DNA of 64,000 nt from Caprimulgus europaeus (Eukaryota; Chordata; Aves; Caprimulgiformes; Caprimulgidae): assembly GCA_907165065.1 (NCBI GenBank), contig OU015524.1, positions 1,806,416 through 1,870,415 on the forward strand. The letters run 5' to 3'. Shown in pieces: positions 41,363 through 48,576 of the stretch (its first letter is position 1; each line of letters starts with the position of its first letter). Position numbers and translations under genes: made by a program. The notes below the pieces were generated by a model. That model ran no database searches. It saw nothing but the letters and a program-made list of their open reading frames with translations, and was not told the origin of the DNA.

Positions 41363-41540
41363 AAGCTAATTGAGTCACTCATGCATGAATTAATGGGGCA
41401 TGCAAGCGTGAAGCCACTGGGTTCTCATGCACGAATCGATTGGGCACCCATGCATGAATGAACCGGGCGTGCAGGCGCGAGCTAATGGCGCGCTCAGGCG
41501 TGAGCTGACGGGCACTCGCGCGTGAAGCCGCGCGCACGAG
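41363..41540 (+). repeat. 23-bp palindromic minisatellite, array 1 (forward, CpG-rich)
   Basis: Roughly seven degenerate units. The first four are 23 bp each by direct count (41377 onward), the next 21 and 24. The unit reads approximately CACTCATGCATGAGCTAATT followed by GGG. The early units carry CATGCATGA, while the later units carry CGCGCGTGA, GGCGCGAGC and AGGCGTGAG and are dense in CpG. The last unit runs into CCGCGCGCACG. A unit-like AGCTAATTGAG at 41364 marks the start. Confidence 0.85.
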
Positions 41541-41696
41541 CTGCAGCAAACCCTGCAGTCTGTGCCCAACATCCTGCCCTCTGCCTCGCTGGAAAACACA
41601 GAGGAGCTGTTTCAACACCCATCCATGACAAACTCTACTGTCAACATCATTACCACCCTAACACACACACCAATTATAAGCTCTACTCTTACCTGC
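41541..41696 (+). repeat. Block D copy 1, downstream of minisatellite
   Basis: The sequence following array 1 (GCAGCAAACCCTGCA, then 'ctctactgtcaacatcatta') recurs after array 2 at 43459-43605 (GCAGTAAAACCTGCA and 'ctctactgtcaacatcctca'). The order minisatellite-then-D is therefore itself repeated, showing that the array and its flank were duplicated as one unit. No coding content is seen. Confidence 0.7.
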
Positions 41697-41769
41697 ATGG
41701 ACCAGGCAGTAGAGATAAGCACTGCATCGTGCACGCTTTGACCAAGAGCTGCTGGTTCTGAGCATGAGC

Positions 41770-41936
41770 CTGCAGTGATGCAGACATGCATCCCTTGGGC
41801 ATGGAGCACCCTCTTCCCTTCGTGTCCTCTCCAGCATCTCCCCACGCTGTCTGTGCTGGGGCACTGCAGTGTCCCCTGAGGGTATGGCATTTTGGGACAC
41901 CATACCAACTTCAGAGCCAGCTGCCACCTGCACAGG
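41770..41936 (+). repeat. Block B copy 1 (167-bp direct duplicate)
   Basis: Begins CTGCAGTGATGCAGACATGC and ends CCACCTGCACAGG. A second copy of exactly the same length lies at 42882-43048; I count 8 differences in 167 positions (about 95% identity). The copies start 1112 bp apart. Both are open in the same frame, but several of the differences change amino acids, which gives no sign of protein constraint. Confidence 0.9.
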
Positions 41937-42171
41937 AGCCTCTTTTAGCAGGTCCTTACTCAAACTGAGACCCTCAGCTCAACTTCCCAGCTCTGCCAAG
42001 TGCTCCTGGGCTTTGGAAACACACTCAGAGGACACAATTAGCCCCTTTGCACCCCACAGCACAGTAACACATAGCTCTCCTGGAACTTCCCAACTCCCAA
42101 ATAACTTCCCCACTTAACCTCCACGGAAGGTGCTCTGGGATCCCTGGTGTGGAGACAGCCCAGGCTGCAGG

Positions 42172-42850
42172 CCACTGAGGCTGAGGCTTGAAGCAGAACC
42201 CATGCCATCTCTTCTCAGTCATCTTCCCATCCTCTCTGGGCCTTGCTACAGTAGCTTTGAACTTTCCCATTTTCCATTTCCCACCTGCTCACACAGTCCA
42301 GCACCCACCACCTCTCCCGACACAATGGACCCACCACAACACCCCAAATTCCCAATATCACAATCAATACTCTGTTGAGCCTCAGTCACTGAAGTTATTT
42401 CCATCCCAGGCAGTGCCAGACCCGTGTGCTGCCAGCATTCACCACCTGTAGTTCACTGTAGTGCACAAACAGCCTCCATGGACAGGAAATTTTACTTAAG
42501 CTATTGCAAATTAATACAGACTTCTAAATACTCATTCAGGTATCGAGAAAGAAGAAACCATAGGCACTTAAACACTTCAGAAAGCATCTTTTCTGCCCCT
42601 TTCCTAGGCTCCACTTAAATCAAGTAAACCTTCCTAACCTCAGCTTCTCCTGTTTGTACCATAGGTTCCACTTGGTCCACCCTAATCATTTCAGTGAACC
42701 AACAGGCGATGCAGGAGGTTGAGGTTGTTGAAACAACAGTTTCTTCTGTCTGTTGCTGCTTCATGTGTCTCACTCAGTCTCTTCCACTCCCCCTGGCTTC
42801 CCAGTGTCACTGTGCTGGCATGGGTCACCCATGGCCACAGTCATTCAAAG
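42172..42850 (+). repeat. Block C copy 1 (uninterrupted)
   Basis: A diverged paralogue of 46172-46392 plus 47038-47405. Matching landmarks in order are ATCTCTTC...TCATCTTCCCA, CACCCCAAATTCCCAATA, ACAGCCTCCA, TTTTACTTAA, GGCGATGCAGGA against GGCAGTGCAGGA, and TGCTGCTTCATGTG against a similar stretch. Copy 1 lacks the LTR that interrupts copy 2. The end (CATGGGTCACCCATGGCC) resembles sequence I associate with the internal non-coding part of avian LTR elements, but I cannot prove that. Confidence 0.65.
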
Positions 42851-42881
42851 CATCCCTGGACTGGTGTGGGTTGTCCATAGG

Positions 42882-43048
42882 CTGCAGTGATGCAGACATG
42901 CATGCCTTGGGCATGGAGCACCCTCTTCCATACATGTCTCCTCCAGCATCTCCCCACGCTGTCTGTGCTGGGGCACTGCAGTGTCCCCTGAGGGTATGGC
43001 ATTTTGGGACACTGTACCAACTTCAGAGCCAGCTGCCACCTGCACAGG
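42882..43048 (+). repeat. Block B copy 2 (167-bp direct duplicate)
   Basis: The near-identical partner of 41770-41936. It is followed after about 110 bp by minisatellite array 2, whereas copy 1 follows array 1, so the two B copies sit in different local orders. This argues against one simple tandem duplication and suggests either more than one event or gene conversion. Confidence 0.9.
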
Positions 43049-43160
43049 GCACTTCACAGCCACCTCCCACCCTGGCAGCGCTGCAGCCCCTGGATGCCAA
43101 ACCCTACCACGTGTGTCCAGTGTGGCACCGGTGTGAACTCAGGGTGGGGTGAAGTCATCA

Positions 43161-43458
43161 GGTGCTCATGCATGTACTAATTAAGCATTCATGCATGAGT
43201 AAATTGAGTGCTCATCCAGAACTAATTGGACTCTCAAACACAAATTGATTGGGCTCTCAAGTATGAGCTAATTGGGCGCTCATGCGTGAACTATCTGAGC
43301 AATACAGTGTGCACTAATTGGGCACCCATGCTTGAAGTAATTGGGTGATCAGGCATGAGGTAAGAAGGTGATCATGCATGAGCTAATTGGGCACCCATCC
43401 CATGCATGGACTAACTTGGCACTCATGCATGAGCTAACTAGGTGCCCACGCATGAATG
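43161..43458 (+). repeat. 23-bp palindromic minisatellite, array 2 (forward)
   Basis: About 13 degenerate units such as ATGAGCTAATTGGGCACC, with the core CTCATGCATGAG or one-step variants (CTCATGCGTGAA, CTCAAGTATGAG). Five ATGCAT cores are present. The orientation is the same as array 1 because the asymmetric tail AGCTAATTGGGC follows the palindrome on the plus strand. It is bounded by the outer inverted flank on the left and by block D on the right. Confidence 0.88.
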
Positions 43459-43605
43459 CAGTAAAACCTGCAATGTGACCTCAATATCTTCCACCCCTTT
43501 CCTGCACAAAACACATCTAAGAGACATTTCAACACAAAAACATTACAAGCTCTACTGTCAACATCCTCACAATCCTAATACACAGCAATTACAAACTTCA
43601 TGCTT
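43459..43605 (+). repeat. Block D copy 2
   Basis: Follows array 2 exactly as copy 1 follows array 1 (AAAACCTGCAATGTGACC...CATTTCAACAC...CTCTACTGTCAACATC). It is more diverged from copy 1 than the two B blocks are from each other. Confidence 0.7.
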
Positions 43606-43640
43606 CCTCCCTTCCAAACAGACAACAGGGATTAACAACT

Positions 43641-43741
43641 CCTGTGCAACCTGCTGTAGGGAACCTGCTCTGGCAGGGGGGTTGAACTGGATGAGCTCCT
43701 GAGGTCCCTTCCAACCCCACCACTCTGGGATCCTGTGATCA
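43641..43741 (+). mobile_element. CR1 LINE 3'-end fragment, sense
   Basis: CCTGTGCAACCTGCTGTAGG, then GAACCTGCTCTGGCAGGGGG and the terminus CTGAGGTCCCTTCCAACCCC / GGGATCCTGTGATC. It is nearly the same as the last 100 bp of the 38.36 kb copy and lies in the loop of the inverted repeat. Confidence 0.93.
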
Positions 43742-43800
43742 TAGCCATATGTATGCATGCTCTCCAGAATTTTGTTCCTTGCCTCACAAATCATATTACA

Positions 43801-43890
43801 TCATAGAATCATTTAGGTTGGAAAAAGACCCTTAAGATCAGAGTCCAACCATTAACCTAACACTGTCAAGTCATGTCCCTAAGCACCACA
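43801..43890 (-). mobile_element. CR1 LINE 3'-end fragment, antisense
   Basis: TCATAGAATCATTTAGGTTG, then GAAAAAGACCCTTAAGATCA and GAGTCCAACCATTAACC. This is the reverse complement of a different CR1 3' end (the AGGTTGGAAAAGACC type). It lies only about 60 bp from the sense fragment, so two CR1 tips face each other here. Confidence 0.9.
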
Positions 43891-43924
43891 CCTACACAGT
43901 CAGAACATCTCACCTAGGACAAGC

Positions 43925-44040
43925 TTTACCCTTTGTCCTGGTAGACCAGACTGTATGGGGTTAATATCACAAAGTGCACATGGCACTCACTAAAATTCTA
44001 CCCTCACCTCCAGGGAGCCAGATTTCAGGGGTTATCATCA
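43925..44040 (+). repeat. Block E copy 1
   Basis: TACCCTTTGTCCTGGTAGAC, then CAGACTGTATGGGGTTAATA and CTCCAGGGAGCCAG...GGGGTTAT. It resembles the adjacent 44095-44244 (CAGGCTGTAGTGGTTAATAT...CAGGGCATAACTTGC) in order of words. This is a weak match judged by eye. Confidence 0.4.
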
Positions 44041-44094
44041 TCATCAGTCTGAACTTTTTTCTATTACAACCTCCATCCCTTGACCTCGTGGACT

Positions 44095-44244
44095 AAATTA
44101 TCCTTATCACAGGCTGACTACACGTACCCTTCACAAAACTTCAGCCCTCATGCCCACAGATCAGGCTGTAGTGGTTAATATTCTAACAGCCTGAATGCAT
44201 ATGTGTTATTATGCCCCTCAGGGCATAACTTGCAGGGCTTACTG
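44095..44244 (+). repeat. Block E copy 2
   Basis: CGTACCCTTCACAAAACTTC, then AGCCCTCATGCCCACAGATC and GGTTAATATTC...CAGCCTGAATGC. The reverse complement of 46025-46171 gives the same words (CTCTTCACAAACTTCAGCCC, TCATCCCAGTGGACTAGGCT, GGTTAACAGGG, CAGTCTGAATAC). It ends at the inner edge of array 3. Confidence 0.65.
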
Positions 44245-44838
44245 CATTCATGCATGAGTGTCCAATAAAGCCACACAGAGATGCCCAACTAGTTCAAGCT
44301 TGAATGTTCAATAAATTCATGCATGAGCACCCAATAAATATGTGCACGAGTGCCCAATTAGTTTATGCATGGGCATACAAATAATTCACACCTGAGCAGC
44401 CTATCAGCTCATGCATGAGGGTCCAACCAGTTCACCCCTGACTGGGAAAAGAATTCCAGTGTGGACACACAATTAATTCACATCCAAGTGCCAGAATTAA
44501 TTTATGCCAGAGCACCCGAGTAGTTTGTGCATGAGTGCCCAGTTAGCTCATGCATGAGTGCCCTACAAACCTGATTATCCAATTAATCCCTGCATGGAGG
44601 CACAATTCATTCATGCCTGAGCACCCAATTAGCTCACCCATGGGCACCCAATTGGTTCAAGATGCCGGGGTAGCTCATGCATGACTGCATAATCGGGTCA
44701 CACATGATCACTGAACTCACCCATGAGAGCCTGACCACTTCATGCATCACCACACAGATCACCTGAGACAAGCACCCAAGTTACTCATGCATGAACACTC
44801 AATTAGTACATGCATCAGCATCTGATGATCTCATGAGT
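44245..44838 (-). repeat. 23-bp palindromic minisatellite, array 3 (reverse, longest)
   Basis: About 590 bp, or roughly 25 degenerate units. On the plus strand the unit reads CCCAATTAGCTCATGCATGA followed by GTG, the reverse complement of arrays 1 and 2. Nine ATGCAT cores are present, and many units have TG or CA where array 1 keeps CG. It is bounded by block E on the left and by the outer inverted flank (GCACTGGACACACATG) on the right. Confidence 0.88.
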
Positions 44839-44900
44839 GCTGCACTGGACACACATGACAAGCTTCAGCAACCAGGGGCTGCAGCAGGGCCAGAGCGAGA

Positions 44901-45494
44901 AGTCCTATTGACCTACCAGTAGTAACCTATACGTATCATCACGCAAGGGGAGCACGTCAGAAGATGAGTGTGAGATTAGCAGCACAGATAATGCTGGAAG
45001 GCCAGTAGTATGGTTGACCTGGGAAATAGTGTCCAAAAGGTCTGAAAATTCTCCTTGCTGCCACCCTACGTACTGGGGCTGTTCCTGAAAGAGCAGGGAC
45101 AGAGTAGGATGAAGTGGGGCAGAAAGCCCTTCAAATATGAGAACTGCAAGTTAAGGAATTGCAGATGCAGAGGGTAACAGAAGGCTCAGTTCATGTTCTT
45201 CAGGATGTGGAGCAAAGTTCAGAGCAGTTGAGTCATTTGGTGCACCATTTTACTCCCCAGGTTGGGAAACATCCATGTTGGATCAAGAGAACACTCATTA
45301 CCACTCATTTTAAGTCTGGGCAAAGCCCTACAGCTATTTGACTCATGAACCTATGGGTACCTACAACAGTGGTGTTAATCTTCACTTGTACAATCATCAT
45401 CTGCTTTGTATGTGTGCATATAGTAAAATGAAAAATTCTGTTGTGGTCTTGGTTTGGTGTTTTGCAGGAACAAGGTATGAAATTTGTAGTAAGA
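44901..45494. other. Unassigned sequence inside the repeat island
   Basis: No similarity to other parts of the window and no protein motif in any frame. Given its position between island blocks it may be further retrotransposon-internal sequence, but nothing visible proves it. Confidence 0.45.
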
Positions 45495-45972
45495 GCTTAG
45501 AAAGACCTGGACCTGCTGGAGAAGGTCTAGAGGAGGCCACAAAGCTGATCAAAGGGATGGAACAGCTCTGCCATGAGGACAGGCAGAGAGAGTTGGGGTT
45601 GTTCAGCCTGTAGAAGAGAAGGCTCTGAGGATACCTTGTAGTGGTCTTTCAATACTTAGAGGGGGTCTTGAGAAAGGTAGGGACTTTTTAGCAGGGACCT
45701 TAGCGATAGGACAAGGGATGATGGTTTTAAACTAAAAAAAGGTAGATTTAGGTTAGATATAAGGAACAATTTTTTACGCCGAGGGTGGTGAAACCCTGAC
45801 TCAACTTGCCAAGAGAGGTGGCAGAAGCCCCATCCCTGGAAACATTCAGGGTCAGGTTGGATAGGGGCTGTGAGCAACCTGATGTGGTTGAAGATGTCCC
45901 TGCTCACTGCAGGGGGTTGGACTAGATGGCCTTGAAAGGTCCCTTCCCACCCAAACCAGTCTGTGATTCTCT
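45495..45972 (+). mobile_element. CR1 LINE fragment, sense, older copy
   Basis: Sense CR1 from the end of ORF2 (AGGAGGCCACAAAGCTGATC encodes the EEATKLIKG motif, then RELGLFSL followed by a stop) to GGTCCCTTCCCACCCAAACC / AGTCTGTGATTCTC. It is more diverged than the 20.9 kb copy and has several stops. It uses the GGTTGGACTAGATGGCCTTG tail typical of another CR1 subfamily. Confidence 0.94.
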
Positions 45973-46024
45973 TAACCCCAATAACGCAGTCCACAGGGGC
46001 AAGGAATGGCATTTGTAACCCACA

Positions 46025-46171
46025 CACTCTCCAACTGCTGTGACTTAGTTCCAGCTGCTGCAGGAGCCAGGAGTGACCTTTGTAATGAGCACGTATTCAG
46101 ACTGGTACCCTGTTAACCAGCCAGCCTAGTCCACTGGGATGAGGGCTGAAGTTTGTGAAGAGTACATACAT
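46025..46171 (-). repeat. Block E copy 3 (inverted)
   Basis: The reverse complement matches block E copy 2. The best segment is CTTCACAAACTTCAGCCCTC (read on the minus strand), followed by a G/T-rich part with GGTTAACAGGG and CAGTCTGAATAC. It directly adjoins block C copy 2. Confidence 0.65.
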
Positions 46172-46392
46172 TCACTGGGATAGGGCTGACCCACATCTCT
46201 TCCTATTCATCTTCCCAGCGCTCAGGACCTTGCTCAGATAGCTTCAAACTGTTTCCCACTTGCTTATACATTGCTCACACCTTCTCCCCCTCCAAGATAT
46301 AACAGCTGAACCACTCACACCCCAAATTCCCAATAACAGAACCAAGGCTCCTTGCCTTGCCACAGAGTCACTCAAAGTAATTCCAACCCCAG
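46172..46392 (+). repeat. Block C copy 2, left part (before LTR)
   Basis: Matches 42172-42400 with moderate divergence: ACCCACATCTCTTCC, TTCATCTTCCCAGCG, CCTTGCTCAGATAGCTTCAA, CACACCCCAAATTCCCAATA, AGAGTCACTCAAAGTAATTC. It ends with CCCAG, the target site of the LTR insertion. Confidence 0.65.
46388..46392. repeat. LTR target-site duplication, left
   Basis: CCCAG directly before the TG of the LTR. The matching CCCAG follows the terminal CA at 47038-47042. A 6-bp duplication is excluded because the next base differs on each side. Confidence 0.85.
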
Positions 46393-47037
46393 TGTCCTGG
46401 TTCTCAGCTGGGACAGAGCTGGTTTCTTTTCCAGTAGCTAGAACAGAGCTGTGTTTTGCTTCAGCTGGGATTTGTTATGAGAGAGACACTGGTAACAGAC
46501 CAGTGTTTGCATTTGTGTCACTGGGAGCGAAGGACTTGGTGTTTTGTCCATCTGCAAGCGCAAAACATAAGGGGGTGAGAAGTATTTAAATTAATAAGCT
46601 AAATTGGAAATGCCAATGGGATATTCCATACCTTACCATGTCCTGTCTTGTATACTAGTGAGGGGCTCTTCCTCTCTGGCTCTCTCTGGCTCTCTCTCGG
46701 GCTCTGGCTCTCCTGGGATTGCGGTTTCGGGTCGGGATTGTCGCTGCTCCGGGATCGTTCTCTGGGAACGGGCCGGGCTGGGTCAGTGGGTGCTGAGTAG
46801 TTTTACTGGGTATCACTCATTTGCATATTTTGTTACTGTTATCATTATCACTACTGTTTTAATATCAGTATTATTTTAAGTTTTATTTTATTTCTATTTT
46901 TAAACTGTTCTTATCTCAACCTGCAGGTCTCCCTACCCTTGCCCCAATCCTCTCCCCTATCCCGTGGGGGTGGGAGGGAAGTGGGTGACCTGCTGTGTTG
47001 GCTGCTGGCCAAGGGCCAGCCCAGTGAAACTACCACA
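46393..47037 (+). mobile_element. Solo LTR of an endogenous retrovirus (ERVL-like), sense
   Basis: A 645-bp unit starting TGTCCTGGTTCTCAGCTGGG and ending GTGAAACTACCACA, with 5'-TG...CA-3' ends and a perfect 5-bp duplication CCCAG on both sides (46388-46392 and 47038-47042). A 5-bp target duplication fits ERVL-type elements. The interior has a TCTCTCTGGC microsatellite-like patch (46667-46711), a CpG-rich core (46712-46759), an octamer ATTTGCAT (46819-46826) and an A/T-rich 3' part. No internal gag, pol or env adjoins it, so it is a recombination-derived solo LTR. Similar LTRs are widespread in neoavian birds; the family name is uncertain. Confidence 0.88.
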
Positions 47038-47042
47038 CCCAG
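47038..47042. repeat. LTR target-site duplication, right
   Basis: CCCAG immediately after the terminal CA of the LTR, the partner of 46388-46392. Confidence 0.85.
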
Positions 47043-47405
47043 ACCATGCCAGGCCTGCATCTTCCACCAACTACTGTCCTGGGCACACTACCTGTTGCTA
47101 GCAAGACAGCCTCCACTGGGGGAATTTTTACTTAAATTATTACTTCCAATAACTTGGGTAATGAGTAAGAAGAAAGCAAGCAATTAAACACCTAAGTAAA
47201 CATCTCCTCCCTTCTCAGTTTAAGCTGCCTTTGCTTTCACCACAGGTTACACAGTCCATCACATCCCCTCTGGTGAGGCAATGGGCAGTGCAGGAGAGCA
47301 GGGTTGTGTGTGCCTAAAGGTTTGCTGCTGCTCTCTGCTTTTCATTGGGTTCCTTCCATTGCTTTTGGACTCCAGTCTTCCTGCCCCAGCATGGACTGAG
47401 TGAAG
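47038..47405 (+). repeat. Block C copy 2, right part (after LTR)
   Basis: Resumes the match to 42410-42850 interrupted by the LTR: ACAGCCTCCACTGGGGGAAT, TTTTACTTAAATTATTAC, CAGGTTACACAGTCCATCAC, GGCAGTGCAGGAGAG, TTGCTGCTGCTCTCTGC. Together with the left part it shows that the LTR landed inside a pre-existing block C. Confidence 0.65.
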
Positions 47406-48576
47406 ATCAACACAATTCCTGTTCTCAAGACACAACTAAGCTATTATTTTTCAGTCAGTGAAAACTGCACTTAACATCCTTTACTGTCTCATCTCTTAGC
47501 AATTATTCAGAAAGCCTTGCAAATGTTCACAGTATTCACAGCAATATAAAAGGTCAAGCTATGAGGACTCCAGAACATGCTCAATGCTGAAGAATGTTTA
47601 TCCCTAAGCAACAGTGCAAAAAAATGTTGGTTCAGTGCAATATTAACCACACTGCATGAAAAAAACCCAAAGGACTTGCATGCATTTGACAGTCTTTGTA
47701 CCTCCTGGACCACTCTTAGACCATTTTAGCCCTGCAAAGTATTCAGCAGTGCAACACAACTGCCTACACCAGAACAGTAACTCCTTTGCAACAGGCAGCC
47801 TGGCTGGTGTTTGGGAGCCTGGCCCATTTACTGCATGTTCCTGCCAAGATACATCTCAGCTTGCAGCTGACTGAAATGCAAACCACTTAGCAACCCATAA
47901 TATGATGCTTTCTAATCTCGAAAATCCCGCACTATCTGCTAAAGGCAGGAGGTTTAGGCCTTGAAATGCCCAAGTGTTAACAGAGCTGCATTGACAGAAA
48001 CAGCATTTGTTTTGAAAACTCTTCAAGTATATTGATACCAGATCAGGGCCCATCAGAGTCTGCCTGCTGGAAGTCACTTCTCATGTTGCTCTCTGTGTTG
48101 ACTGGGATACTTGCTAAGATGTCTCTCAAACTACACACGTCAGGAGGGAAAAAGCTGTAAAGTGATCAGTGTGAAAAATAAGCTTTCTCTGTGGCTATGT
48201 CTTACCAGTGCAGAACAGCTGGAATTTGTGGCAATACTGGTTGTAAAAGTCCTATTTCATTGTGAGCTCAGAACTGTCACACTCCCAGAGCCCCTCTATC
48301 AGGAAAGGGCTGAATATCTCCTGACAGACAGGAGGGGAACATCTACCCCAGACAACAGCACCAGCCAATGGTTTGCCTACAAGCATATTCTGAATCAGAG
48401 AGGAATGATGCCTCCTGTGCTGCTGAGATCTCAGCCCTGTGAGCAGTTTCCTCTCCCAGTATGTACAGATCAGTTTAACATGGCTGTCTACAATGGCAGA
48501 TAATCACCATTGCTCTCAGCCTCCAGCAAGCATTCACACAGGCAAGTACAGGAACCAAAACTGAAGGGCTGGAGAA
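47406..48576. other. Unassigned sequence between the two LTRs
   Basis: No retroviral motif is seen. A 130-codon plus-strand open frame (48111-48503) has no recognisable domain. Because the flanking LTRs are in opposite orientation, this stretch is not the interior of a provirus. Confidence 0.5.

Larger units (their letters stand above)
43071..44900. repeat. Imperfect inverted repeat (palindrome) of about 1.8 kb containing arrays 2 and 3
   Basis: Three landmarks match in reverse complement, in the right order. The first is the outer flank 43075-43127 (CTGCAGCCCCTGGATGCC...GTGTGTCCAGTGTGG) against 44840-44885 (CACTGGACACAC...ACCAGGGGCTGCAG). The second is CATGCATGTACTAATT near 43168-43182 against AATTAGTACATGCATC at 44801-44816. 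The third is the inner edge CATGAATGCAGTAAAACCTG at 43451 against TGCAGGGCTTACTGCATTCA at 44231. The left arm is about 405 bp, the right arm about 670 bp (the minisatellite has expanded), and the loop about 750 bp, containing two CR1 fragments and block E. Confidence 0.75.

Noticed and set aside
41786-41968. Shared short peptide frame in the two copies of block B as a small gene
   Set aside because: Differences between the copies are mostly amino-acid-changing and the frames end at unrelated stops. The openness follows from recent duplication.
43161-44838. CRISPR-like appearance of short regular repeats
   Set aside because: The 23-bp units abut with no unique spacers, are highly degenerate and lie in a vertebrate context. 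They are minisatellite arrays.
48111-48503. 130-codon plus-strand open frame between the two LTRs
   Set aside because: Position suggested a retroviral remnant, but no gag, protease, polymerase or envelope motif is visible, and the flanking LTRs are inverted relative to each other.
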